Shown piece after piece: positions 22,950 to 34,536 of a stretch of DNA of 64,000 nucleotides (position 1 is the first letter of the stretch; each line of letters begins with the position of its first letter). The translations under genes were made by a program, and so were the position numbers. This DNA is from Paraescarpia echinospica (lineage: Eukaryota; Annelida; Polychaeta; Sabellida; Siboglinidae), in assembly GCA_020002185.1 (NCBI GenBank), contig CM034533.1:67554119-67618118 (forward strand). Reading direction: 5' to 3'. The notes beneath the pieces are model-generated. The model ran no database searches and was not told where the DNA came from. It saw only the letters and a program-made list of their open reading frames with translations.

Positions 22950-25900
22950 TCCGAATTATAATAATGGTGACGGGTTCTGAGAGTAAAGGGTCGGTGAATG
23001 CAGCCAGCGCCCGGATCAACCAAGAGGTGGAAAACCGTGGACTGATGTTCATTGTATTCAACATTGGTAAATAATTATAGTATATTCACTCCATGTATGT
23101 TTGTTTGAACCGATGCTGTCGATATTGTATTACTGTTTACACACTAGTGAACAGTAATAGCATTTCATACAGTATAGAATTGTGCTCAGATATAGTACAC
23201 AAATAAACTTATCAGGAGTATAAATGGTCGATTCACACGAAACCTGGACATATTTGTCTTATTTCATTCAATGGCCCGCCATTCAAACACAATTCAAAGG
23301 TTACGCAAAACTAATACGCCATATGATGTATAATAAATATGGGCAAGCAGTATGTAAAAAATGGTTGCGCTAGCGTGAATAACTAATTTTTGAGAATTGT
23401 CTTCGCCTAAATACGATTTAACCGATACCACGCAAAACGCTACTTTCTATGTGCATTAAACGGATAAAGAAACATGCTTTATTCCAATATTAAATATTCT
23501 ATGCAAACCTTAAAATAGATTACATATGTATGCATGAATGATTTATGTGTAATCCCAGTCAAATTTGCCGAGATCATCTTTCTCGGAAAAAAACAACATG
23601 AAAATAGTCATGAAATGCGATACCACGCGAAAGCCTTTTAATTGCAAATAAGTCAGTCACATGTAGACATTAGTAATACATATTTGACACACATTAAATT
23701 TAGGTTAGTTTACTCGTGATCAAAAAGAGATGCTCCCCACTACAAACCTGGATGAGATACACCGACTTAACTTGCTAATCGATACAGGCGAATACGATAC
23801 ACCGCAAAACGCAGTGAAATGACACACTAATGTCACCCAACAATAAAACACTGAACTTCAGATCGACACGCGTATGCAAGGCCGATATAACTGTGACATC
23901 ACTGGGATTTAAACATAAGATTTGTATTTTTTAGGCATTTTTCGTGAAATAGTCTTACGAAATTGGTATCAGATTGTGCTGTAGTTATTGCATGATAATG
24001 AATCCGACAATATTGCGTACACTTGCTTGTGGAAATGGATGTTAAATGAGTACGCTTGATTGGTGAATAACTTAGCGCATGTCCATTTTGCGTAGAATAA
24101 GCCAATCTTAACTCTGCGTTTTGCGTGGTAACTTTGGATATGTGTTTCGCGTGGTATCATCGGTCTCTCGTAATATTCGTCATGTAGGCATTTGTTAACA
24201 TATTTTAAGCACTAAAGTGTAATAGTATAATGAAGAAAACATAGTCTTGTGGACAGCGGTTTTACAGATATTAAATTTAACATTTGCTGACATTGATATG
24301 TCCGCCATTTTTAAAGATGGCGGTCGTCAAAGCCTATCGTTCACCTCTCTTAAGAACGACGTAATCTAGAGCCGCGTGGTTAACGTCCAAATAAAGCTTT
24401 CAGTTAAGGTAATTTCAAATATATATTACTTTTGACCTTCGCCGACATTCATTTGTCCGCCATTTTTAAACATGGCGTCCGTCAAAGCTCATTATTCCCG
24501 TATCGTAAGAACGACGTAACCCAGAACCACATGATGTTGATGTCACACATGTTTCCAGGCGACTATTTCAAATACAATATACAGTGTACAGCTGTATACT
24601 ACTTTTGACCTTCGTCGACATTCACATATCCGCCATTTTTTAAGACGGCGCTCGTAAATGCCAACCATCCTTGACAAGTAAAAGTACACAACTAGCACGC
24701 TTGGGCACATGTAAGTTACATATGGGCACAATTGTCTAAGTGCAACATAGATTTGTTAACACATACAAAGACACCATAGAGATGTGGTACACCATTTTAA
24801 ATAGATGTACGTACAGTGTAAGTTGACAAGGAAACAAAGGATAGTCAAATATCACAAACAAGAATGTGTATTAATAATGTCGACATTAATCAGCAACATA
24901 TAATAATCTTCATGAAATCACCAGCAACAAGACGATATTTACTCATAACTGTACTAATAATCAACAACATCCTCGCCATCCTCTGTGTCTGATGACGAAG
25001 TGTCTGAGTCGAATTGCAGATACAGGATTGTAGCAGTCCTCACCATTTTGACTTGCGCACATGTATGTGCATTCCAGATTTGGCTTGTAGCAACTGCATC
25101 GGCGTGTCTGACATTTGGATGATGCACAAGAACAGTGCACCGCGGTACATGCCACAGGTGCTGGATCTTGGTTCATAAGCTTTGGCTTCAGTTCACCATC
25201 AACTCTCCTGCAACCATTGCCAACAGGAGAAGGTAAAGCTGGTTTAGAACATGTGCATGTTGTCATACTGCAACTGGGAAGTTGACCCTGGCAGTACTGG
25301 GATGTATTTCGGCTTACTCGCAGTCCTTCCTGATATCCACACTTCCTCACACATTCGCGATTCACAGTGGATAGCCAATACCTGAACACCTGTGTCGTGT
25401 GACCTGATTACAATCCGTTGGCATCCGTTGTGTGTAGCATCCATGCAATGCAGAATCATTCTTGTGTCTGCCTCTTCGTGTGTAGCATATAGATGCGCTA
25501 AATCACAATGATATGTTGTGCTGACACGTTCACCATCAACAAAACTGATATATATTTGAAATCGCCTTAACTGAAAACTCTATTTGGACGTTAACCACGA
25601 GGCTCTAGATTACAACGTTCTTAAGATAGGGAAATGATAGGCTTTGACGGGCGCCATCTTTAAAAATGATAGACACATCAATGACAACGAAGGTTAAATA
25701 TAATATTTTTTAAACCGCTGTACACAAGACATAAACATATCTGCTCTATGTGATGTAGTTGCTAAGATACGGTGATATTTATATTGACGACCGCCATCGT
25801 TAAAAAATGGCGGATGTGAATGTCCCAGAAGTTAAAATTTACAATATTTGAAATCCTTGACCCCTAAAACCTATAAATGTATACCAGAAATGTGGTTTTA

Positions 25901-28016
25901 TGTGATGCAGTTATTATTATATGAGGACATTTAATTTGGTGGACATTTTTGAAGATGGCCACCAAGCCAAGAAACACATTTTCACAAGTGACAGCCACTT
26001 GTTCAGGGAGCCTTGGGTCATAGACAACAGCTTTGGTAAGTCAAACCTTTGCTGTAGGGGGTGCCCTACGAAAGTCACTGTCTAAGCTCCTTTTTCAAGT
26101 TGACCACCAGACTATCAAAGCAATGGCTTGAAGCGGGCACTAGAAAAGTCCATGCTAACGTGTGTGCCTTGCTATAAGGAGTTAGCGGAAACTGTGGTGA
26201 AGAAAGGAGTCGTATTGTGGGACAAAATACCTTGTGGTATCACACGAATTGAACATGTAACTTCAAACCTCTCTCTCTGGCAAAATTAACCATATTTGTA
26301 TGTCCCATGTTTTGTTTTCCAATCTGCAATATGCCTACTTCATCACATTAAGATATGAAAACGATATATGAAAGTGGCCAAATCAACAATGTCCAGGTTT
26401 CGTGAGATTCGACCAAATACTCAAAGTAATACTTTCGGTTGCGTCACATAGATGTGAATGTGTATTATGTTATTGTGAGATTCGTCATCGTTTGAAGACA
26501 GATAAATGCGGCTGTCTTTGTTGGGTAATATTTAAGTTCTATTAAACATCCATTTGTATAATTCACTATGATATTGTTTGTCAGAGTTCCTTCACCTCCA
26601 GAGAGACTGTCGTAGAGGCACCATTTCAGTCTCATATCCATTCTGCACAATAGAAAGTTTCAGCTATGTTTTCGTTCTCCGTGTCGTTAGTTCCGTGACT
26701 TATAGTCCAGTGACATGCATGTTCTCAACACATGTATCACCTGGATACGATACGGTAAAGCGGATAGAAAAACGGTTGGACTCTCGATACGCCAAATGGC
26801 TTCCTTGCCCATCTGCCATCTAGAGTTAATTCTCTGGGTGACAATCTTGTTAAAACTGGTTTAAATCTTGAAAAGCATGAATTAGAGATATTCTATTTAT
26901 AGGTTTTTATACGTTATTTAAGAATACATATGTTTTATGTTTAACGCGCAATATAATATATATATATATATCATCATCATCATCCTTTTGGCGGCCACAA
27001 TCAACTTGCTGATTATTCATATATATATATATTTAACAAAGTAATAACGATCCCTGTTTATGCTTTGTATTACAGCCACACCGAGTGTTCGCAATCTAAC
27101 GGTGTCAGTGGCAAAAATGGTAAGCACGTACTTTGGTGATATGTTGTCCGTGTCGACTGATAGTATATATGTCACTAACCATATTATACATTATCCAAAA
27201 CGTCACATTTGTTTAGATGCCAGAAGTCTTGGACAAAAACAGAGTTTATGTCAATGACGCAATCCTAGCCTAATTTTAAGTACGTTATTTTACTTGGAAC
27301 ATGTACCTCAAAGTAAGTCTTGGAAGTCACGTCAATTTATCACGAAAGGGTTTTGTTTTTATTTCCTAGAGAATACCTTGTTTGGAAAACAATTGTTTAC
27401 GTTTATAAATCTCTATAATTAAAGGAACAATGGTTTGCCTAATATACAATGTAAATGTGGGTATATGCCATCATAGAAATCTGAAATAGAAGTCACACTG
27501 ATTTGTTACAGAAGTCACGCCATAGAAGTAACACATAACCTTGTTTACGAATGTCCAATCGATGGACAATTTTTCTTAAACAATAATATTTTATATAATG
27601 TTATAATGATTCCTTAATTCTGTTGAGCCTCAATGAGTTAATGTTGGACGTCTACCTGGTACAAATTTTGTTGCACGGAGAGAAAATATATTTCAAGAGA
27701 AACAAGTATAAAGGAGTGTGTTAAGTTAACAAAACAAGAACAGCTAGTGCTTTTGTAGAAGAAAAGGGAAACCAAGTAAAATCAAACAATGAACATGTAC
27801 AGACAGACAACTAAAAAGAAACATCAATTATGTAAAAACGTTTATATTACTTTATTCAGTAAAAATTGTCTAGTTCCTGACTGTTTGTGTTATTGGCACG
27901 TACCTTTGCAAACTAAATTCATGGGGAGTTATTATGCTATATGTAGTGTTTGTTTGGTTTTTGTACAGGTGCTGTACAGTACGACTGAACGGATATTCGG
28001 TTTTGGACTTAGTTAG
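22950..28016 (+). CDS. Candidate three-exon small protein (64 aa), speculative
   Basis: Exon 22,950-23,066 follows an acceptor (ATTCATTTCAG), contains ATG at 22,964 and ends at ATTG|GTAAAT in phase 1. A 44-bp block 27,076-27,119 lies between TTGTATTACAG and ATG|GTAAGC and converts phase 1 to phase 0. A third block from 27,969 follows TTTTTGTACAG and reads 15 codons to TAG at 28,014-28,016. Joined, these give 195 nt, divisible by three. The first exon peptide includes NAASARINQEVENRGLMFIV. I recognise no family, the 4-kb intron contains a transposon relic, and phase agreement can arise by chance. Confidence 0.2.
23070..24234. other. Unassigned AT-rich sequence
   Basis: No gene or known repeat recognised. 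Confidence 0.4.
24235..24665. repeat. Left inverted arm with palindromic iterons
   Basis: Three successive units each contain a near-palindrome of the type CCGCCATTTTTAAAGATGGC (near 24,301, 24,458 and 24,630), 'gaacgacgtaa' and 'acttttgaccttcg', spaced about 157-172 bp. The stretch 24,235-24,420 is repeated in inverted orientation at 25,545-25,735. Confidence 0.75.
24958..25544 (-). pseudogene. HEEADTR / CXC cysteine-rich protein, decayed
   Basis: Minus-strand reading starts after an acceptor-like 'atatatatcag' and runs FVDGERVSTTYHCDLAHLYA then THEEADTRMILHCMDATHNG and VIRSHDTGVQVLAI, ending in KYIPV. The HEEADTR...DTDV-like pattern is common in uncharacterised multicopy invertebrate proteins and resembles the acidic residues of PIN/XPG-type nucleases (inference). 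A shifted frame then gives DGELKPKLMNQDPAP and a tesmin/TSO1-like CXC block (CSCASSKCQTRRCSCYKPNL, ECTYMCA), and a further shift ends in DSDTSSSDTEDGEDVVDY. The usual segment between the two domains is missing, so this is a deleted, frameshifted copy. Confidence 0.6.
25545..25980. repeat. Right inverted arm with palindromic iterons
   Basis: Inverted relative to the left arm: 'tcttgtg.acagcggttt', 'atggcg', 'acgttcttaag' and 'ggacgttaaccacg' all reappear as complements. Palindromic blocks lie near 25,669, 25,790 (CCGCCATCGTTAAAAAATGG then CGG) and 25,946. The outer boundary is unclear. Confidence 0.7.
25981..26770. other. Unassigned sequence
   Basis: No gene recognised. A donor-like GGTAAGTC near 26,034 follows a short open stretch, but no partner exon was found. 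Confidence 0.4.
26771..26872 (+). mobile_element. CR1-like LINE, extreme 5'-truncated copy (3' end only)
   Basis: About 100 bp match the 3' end of the LINE family of copies 1-5: GTTGGACTCTCGATACGCC, the terminal stem-loop around TAGAGTTAATTCTCTGGGTG, and degenerate 10-bp tail repeats. No coding sequence remains. Confidence 0.85.
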
Positions 28017-29437
28017 GATATAAGTGACCTAATTGTATTGCGAATCTGCGATCGTCCCACATCAGTCAATACCAGTCAATATTTACCATGGAAGTACAAA
28101 TTTGAAGCGCGATCGAAAACTAAATGTTTCCGGTGAAATACAAATAAACTAGATATGACGAAAGTCGTAGCCGACGCTGCCGCGCATACGAATACAGGCG
28201 CGGCTCGCGACAAAACCTAAATCAAGGCCCATATTATGACAATGCAAACACTGTTTTGACCTAATTATTGGAAACATTAAATTAAAAGTACTCAACCAAT
28301 TCGATTGTCTTGCTCCTCGCGTTTCTTAGTAAGTTCACAAAAAAACAGAGGAATCAGGTACTCCCCAATGATATCCTAGTTCGTTTATGCATACGTATTA
28401 GTTCGTTTTTATAAAATTAATACAAAAACTGCGAACTCTTTCGTTTTTAGTAAAAACCGGATCCGGTTTTTTGCTTCGATTTTAGCTGCTTCGATTTAGA
28501 TTCACAATATCAACAGACGAGATGCAGCGTTCGCAAAGGTTCTTCCAGACAGGTTAGTAATTTCGATTTATTCAGCTATAATCACGTATATTTAGACGTA
28601 TGGGTATATCTATATATTAATGTTGCTTGTACTAAATTTATTTGATTGTTTTCCTTTTAGTCATTGGCGAAGGCGATATGGGCGGCCTGGCTGGGCCCTG
28701 TTTACTATAGACTAATATCAGCCAACAGTACGACGTTATGCCTATGGCATATACTTATGTCAATGATAGTGACTATATTATGTCTATGTCGTATATGGTA
28801 GTAGGCTAGTAGCCTAAGTAGGCTTGGGAAAATAGTAATAGTGTAAATGCATTATAAATGATCCGTAACAATTATAATTATTGAACCAATATGTACATAA
28901 TTTACTAACAACAGTAATGTAATAGTAATTTAACAAATTTATTACTTTTATATAAACAAATACTATTATGGGACATTTAAACATTTAATTTTAATTCAAT
29001 TGTATGTAGTCTTGGTATTTAATTATTTACAAGGAAAAGAATATTCCAGTAGTTTCACCAGGTTTTTTTATTGTCCCTTCTGTGAGTTTTTGTTATGTTC
29101 AGAAAACCAGCGCCCCTCAATACCATGGACATTAATGCCCATACCATGTATATATTATATAGATAGCTCTTGACTGTTGGCATTGGTTGCATTTGGCAGG
29201 TGGTCATTCACTGGATTGCAACTTTTGCAAGTACATTAAAATTATTATTGTTAGAAACAATCAGTGCTGACTATTAATACATGTACTATATTTTCAGAAC
29301 TCGAGGTGTGTCGACACCACATGCAGGTGTATACTTCAGAGCTCTTCACCTTCAGGTAAACGAGTGTTATCAAATGTGGTTACTCTGTCACCAAACCTGT
29401 TATCAAAATTATAAATACAAGCAATAAACATGTATGT
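26873..29437. other. Unassigned sequence with scattered splice-like signals
   Basis: (TA)n and (TCA)n runs lie near 26,955-27,035. A possible start exon (ATG at 28,522, donor ACAG|GTTAGT) and an acceptor at 28,660 (TTTTCCTTTTAG) give only 26 codons. Another exon-like block, 29,298-29,355, lies between TATTTTCAG and TTCAG|GTAAAC. These may belong to a non-coding transcript; I cannot join them into a recognisable gene. Confidence 0.35.
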
Positions 29438-29735
29438 CATAGGCGGATCCAGGCGGGCCTGGGGACAGGTACCCCTTGGACCATAAGAATTTGGCGTGTC
29501 TGCAAATCTTTTATAATGGGCCCACGCGAATGTGTCCTCCCAGATCATTTGAAATGTGCCCTAGTTTAGCTAATAATAATAAGTTGAAGTTATGGCGTCT
29601 TCCAATATCACCACTCCAGTGGAGCGGGTGATGTTATGGCAGCGTGGTAGCGACAAAATTTAGACTACACCATTTGGTTTGGCCGCCAGTGGAGGTTTTT
29701 GTGCTTCCCATACTCGATTTCTGGATCCACCCCTG
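29438..29735. mobile_element. hAT-like MITE
   Basis: The left end CATAGGCGGATCCAGG and right end CTGGATCCACCCCTG are inverted versions of the CAGGGGCGGATCCAG-type terminus common in hAT-like MITEs. Flanks share TGTATGT on both sides, compatible with an imperfect 8-bp target duplication. About 298 bp, no transposase. Confidence 0.65.
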
Positions 29736-29964
29736 TATGTGATAGTTTTGTTTGTCTGCGTGAGGATTTTGCAGTAATGTGGTGTCCTCGTTAAATTGCA
29801 TATTGTTGTTAGAAATGCATGTGAATTAAAGTAACGACAATGTAAAGTAAAAACATTTTATTGAAAGTATTTGATGAGATTGACTACAAAATAATGAAAA
29901 GTACAATACAACTACATGTACATTATACACATCACTGCACTTGATGTGTATAATTTAATACTTT

Positions 29965-30420
29965 TTAATATCACATGCACATAAAACGCAAAACAACAAT
30001 ATAAACAATAATTAGGAAGAGGTTGAAAAAATGTCAGGTATATATAAAAAACAAACCGGTACTTTTATCAAGATTCTTTGTTACAAAAAACAACACTAGT
30101 ACACGTGATGTCAAATGCTACTTGTAGTTTATTCATGCCTTGTATGTTTACAACTCACAAAATTAGTGACTAAACAATTATGTGTATTAACAACAATTTT
30201 TAATATCGCATGCCCATAAAATGTAAACCAATGATTACTTAGGAAGATGTTTAGTTGAACAAATGAATTATTATGAATCATAATTGTTTTTTTAACAAAG
30301 AATCATAATTTATGGTTCTTTGTTAAAAAAACATCAATGATTAGAAAATTTTGTAGTTTATGCAATGCTTGGTATGTATGTTTACAACTCGCAAATAATA
30401 GTGACTAGACTAGTCAGGGT
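29965..30420. repeat. Tandem duplication of about 230 bp with a hairpin
   Basis: Two diverged units share 'taatatc.catgc.cataaaa', 'ttaggaaga', 'tgtagttta' and 'gtatgtttacaactc.caaa'. Between them 30,285-30,331 forms an almost perfect 23-bp-arm hairpin built on GTTTTTTTAACAAAGAATCA and its complement. Confidence 0.6.
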
Positions 30421-30499
30421 CACCGCCATGTGATTGAGAATTACATGTACAATCACTACATGCTACATTGCTCAGGTTTACTCAGTTGTATGAAGAGTA

Positions 30500-30680
30500 C
30501 CGGCTACAGACCGCAATATTTTTGTACGAATAGTCTTCGCATATTAATTTCAGTGTGGCTGAATGCATCCCACATAAGTCGAGATGGTGTTCGAATTAAT
30601 AGGTCTGCCAGGGATTAAAGTTTAAAGCGCTTTGAGCAATCCCGAGGACTGGATACTACACCATATCAGTACAGGTGTAT
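30500..30680 (+). mobile_element. tRNA-SINE, 3' half
   Basis: Matches the body and tail of the SINE at 3330-3644 ('aatagtcttcgc', 'ttaatttcag.gtggctg', 'ggtctgccaggga') on the opposite strand. The tRNA head is missing. Confidence 0.7.
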
Positions 30681-31386
30681 AATCATCATGCGAAGTGAAA
30701 ATGTAATGTAAATTATTTGTGAAAATATAAACCAGTGGTAAAAAAGAATAATTTAGAAATATGAAACGTGGCATGAAAAGTATAATAACAGTCCACATGA
30801 TACATAGAGAACTTAAACAAGTAAAATGCTGCTGTTAGTGTATCAACAGATTGTTGTTGCAAAATGTGAAAAGGCTTTCAATACCATTACTTCATCACAA
30901 ACTTGTGTTGTTGTACATAACAAGTACCTGATGTACGTTGCAAGAACTCAGCTGGCTGCCACTGACTATCAGCAACACAAAGACAATGAAACCCTACCAC
31001 TGTAACAATGCTGGATAATAAATGTATTTTGTCATAGACACTGCTAAAAGTTAAAGTTGAATTGAATACAAATACCGTGTATTATTGATTTTTGATAAAT
31101 GTGTCATCACATATAAAATATAATACATGTCAGAGCCATGCTAATTGTCACTTTGTCTCCGGTATAGGTAGATTCGGATGTACAGCAAAATGTCAGGAGG
31201 CTGGTATGCAGTACCATCGAAGACAGCGAACACATGCAGTGATGTCATCGATATCCAAACCGATGTAGTTCACCGAAGAATGCTCAACACTGAACCTGTC
31301 TCACGAGCTAGTCAGGCGTCACCATATTCGTATGTCGAGCAACCTGCATTCTACATTTTTTTAGTCAGTTAAGCTAACTGACTGAC
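30681..31386. other. Unassigned sequence
   Basis: No recognised gene. An acceptor-like 'cggtatag' at 31,167 precedes a short mixed-composition frame without identity. Confidence 0.35.
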
Positions 31387-31560
31387 CTGGAAGCCAGTGT
31401 ACACCCCATCGTCACTGGGGAATCTGTCACGGATGCAACACACGACACAATTGGGATCAGTCGGTGGACATTCACATGACAAACCATTAATATGCTGCAT
31501 GGATGTAGAATCTTGTCCGAGATCCTGGACAAATACAGCTGCCCAGTATGCCATATTAAC
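31387..31560 (-). CDS. Possible exon, Cys-rich, unknown product (truncated at LINE)
   Basis: The minus-strand frame is open from the LINE copy 3 boundary and ends at a donor-like CAG|GTCAGT near 31,386. The peptide contains MAYWAAVFVQDLGQDSTS, then NGLSCECPPTDPNCVVCCIR and FPSDDGVYTGFQ, with six cysteines in 16 residues. Composition is convincing for protein but I know no family with this pattern. The reading frame is cut where the duplicated block begins, so any upstream exon lies elsewhere. Confidence 0.3.
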
Positions 31561-32801
31561 TTTAACAAGATTTAACAAGATTGCCACCCAGAGAATTAAC
31601 TCTAGGTGGCAGGTGGACAAGGAAGCCCTTTGGCTTATCGAGAGTCCGACCCTTTTATCTATGTGTATCCCGCCCGTCTGAGGTATGTGTCGATTTTATT
31701 TTTAAACATATTCACGCTACTAGCACCCACACAATCAGCAGGTAATCTGTTCCATTCATTTACAGTCCTTTGTGAAAATGAAAACTTTCTTATATCCAAT
31801 CTACTCTGCTCCTTTGCCAATGTAAGTTCATGTCCTCTAGTCCTTCTATCTTTCTTAACTGAGAAAAATATTTCTATCAATATTTTCATAACCCTTCAAT
31901 ATTTTAAACACTTCATCTGATCTCCTCCTCAATCTCCTGGTCTCTAGTGTGTTGTTAAACCGCATTTTTTTAGGCGTATTTTCGTAACTAAGATCCCTCA
32001 GTTTTGGTATCATTTTAGTTGCTCTCCTCTGCACTCTTTCTAGCATATCTATGTCCTTCCTGCGATATGGCCTCCACGCTTGAATACAATATTCTAAATG
32101 AGGCCTAACTATTGTTTTGTACAGCGGCATTATTAGCTCTTTTTCCCTTATACGTTATGTTTCGCCTAATTAATCCAAGGATTTGATTTCCCTTTGAAGC
32201 TGCAATTCCGCACTGCTCTGAAACCTTCATATCAGCACTAATGGTTAACCCTAAGTCCTTTTCTTTTAAAATAGTATTTAGTACAGTACCCCTATTGTAT
32301 ATTCTACCTCTTCGTTCCCATGTCCTGTGTGGAGGCATTTACATTTCCCAAAATTGAACAGCATTTGCCACTTTTCAGACCATTTGATCAACCTGTCAAG
32401 ATCATCTTGTAAATGCTGTCTATCTCCATCACTTTTAATCCTTCTAAACACTTTTGTATCATCTGCAAATTTCAACACCTTGCTTGTTATTTCATCATCC
32501 AAATCGTTGATATATATTAAGAATAATATAGGTCTGATACTGATCCCTGTGGTACCCCACTCAATACCGATTTCCAGTTTGAAGACCCCCCCAATAAACT
32601 ATTACACGTTGTCTTCTGTCAATCAGCAATTTTTCTATCCAGTTCATTATACCATTTCTATGCCATGGGCCTTTACTTTAAGGAGTAATCTTTGATCTGG
32701 TACTTTGTCGAAAGCTTTTTGAAAATCTAAGTAGACGATATCTACTGGTGATCCCTCATCTACCCACTTAGTGATGTCTTCTAAAAAACATAACATATTT
32801 G

Positions 32802-34373
32802 TTAAGCATGACCTCGCTTTAAAAAACCATGTTGAGATGGGTTTATCAAGTTATGTTTAACAAGAAAATCCACCATGTGGTCTTTAATTAGTCTTTCTAA
32901 TAAATTACAAGTCACTGATGTTAAACTCACTGGTCTATAGTTCTCTGACTTGTTTCTCGAACCTTTTTTGAATAACGGCATAATGTTTGCTTCTTTCCAT
33001 TCTGAAGGAACCACTCCCTCTTCTAATGACAAGTTGAAAACTGTTGCAAACGGTATGCTAATTTGTTCTACAATTTCCAATAGTAGTTTGGGTGGAATAC
33101 CATCCACTCCAGGTGATTTATTATCCTTCATAGCCCTTATTTTCTTACCTACCATTTCCGGGGTTACAATTAATTGTCCTAAATAGTCTGAATCTGCCCC
33201 CATGAACTTAGCCTCTGGTACTGGCAGTGAACTAATATCTTCCCTGGTAAACACTGAACTAAAGTACTTATTCAGGTCTTCTGCCATTAAGAATCCCTCT
33301 GATATTATATTTCCTGCACTATCTTCTAGAGGACCGACCTTATCTCGAACTTTCTGTTTGCTTCGAACATACGTATAAAAACTCTTGCCGTCATGTTTTA
33401 TATTACTAGCTAATTGTTGTTCATAGCTTCTCTTTGAATTTCTAATTTCAGCTGTAGCTTGGTTAAGTGCTTCTTTATAACTGTTGTAGTCTTCATCATT
33501 TCCAGTACATCTATATGACTTCCACATCATTTGTTTATACTTAATTTTTCTAATGGATTCTTTCGATAAGTGTTTCTTTTTGGACAGTTTTCCTTGTTTT
33601 TTTAAGGGTACAAATGTATCGACTATGCACTTAATTTCACTCTTTAATGTATTCCAGCATTCTGTTGCTGTCTTATTTTTCAGTGTGTTATTCCAGTCTA
33701 TCTTTGCTAAATATTTCCTCATGTCCTTATACCTTCCTTTGTGGAAATTTCTCCTATACTGCTTTTTATTATTCCTTTCTGATTTTACTTTGATGGTAAA
33801 ATGTATCTGGTTGTGATCGCTACTCCCCAGTGGCTCACATATATTGACATTGTCAACTAATTCATTCTGTGAGGACAAAACTATGTTTAACACATTCTCA
33901 TCCCTGGTTGGTTCTAGCACATGTTGAGAAAGGAATGTATCTTGAACTAAAACTAAAAACTTGTGGTCCTCACTCCCCATACTCTGTAGAGATTTCCATT
34001 GTATATGCCCATGGTTAAAGCCCCCCATAATAATACAGTTCCGTTTGCTTGCTTCCCTTATAGCGTTTTGTATTTTTTCATTCTCTTCTATGCTTATGTT
34101 TGGACTTCGATAAACTAACCCAACTGTTAACATTGAGTTTCCTGTAACTATGTTACACCAAACAGCTTCTTCGCAATCTGCTTCTCTTTCTAATTTTATT
34201 TCATAAGCCTGAATAGATTCTTTAATATATAAAATAACTCCACCTCCTTTTCTTCCTATTCTACCTTTTCTAAACATTACATATCCTGTCAGTCCCAATT
34301 CAGCATCTGATATATCGGTGGTGGTCCAGGATTCGGTTATACCTATTATATGAGGGTCAATATCTTCTACCAT
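32802..34373 (-). pseudogene. LINE copy 3 ORF2, endonuclease and N-terminal RT
   Basis: Open from the internal ATG before EDIDPHI to a frameshift after NPSQHGFLK. Endonuclease motifs ITESW, IIMGGFNHG (GDFN changed to GGFN) and SSDHNQIHF are seen, as is the RT fingers motif SPGVDGIPPKLL. The palm (YLDFQKAFDKVPH) and FADD lie in other frames downstream at 32,278-32,760. The changed GDFN and the upstream TAA imply loss of activity. Confidence 0.8.
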
Positions 34374-34536
34374 AATGTTTAGTTAATTTCTTTTGTTTAC
34401 TATACTCCTTGCATTTAAACAAACACATTTATATCCAGCTTCAGAAGAGTTTTCCAGACTGTTATTTGCTGATTTATTTGTGCTGTCTTTATCTATGCCT
34501 CCATTTTTAGGCTTTTCTGTGAGTCCCCCTGCGAAT

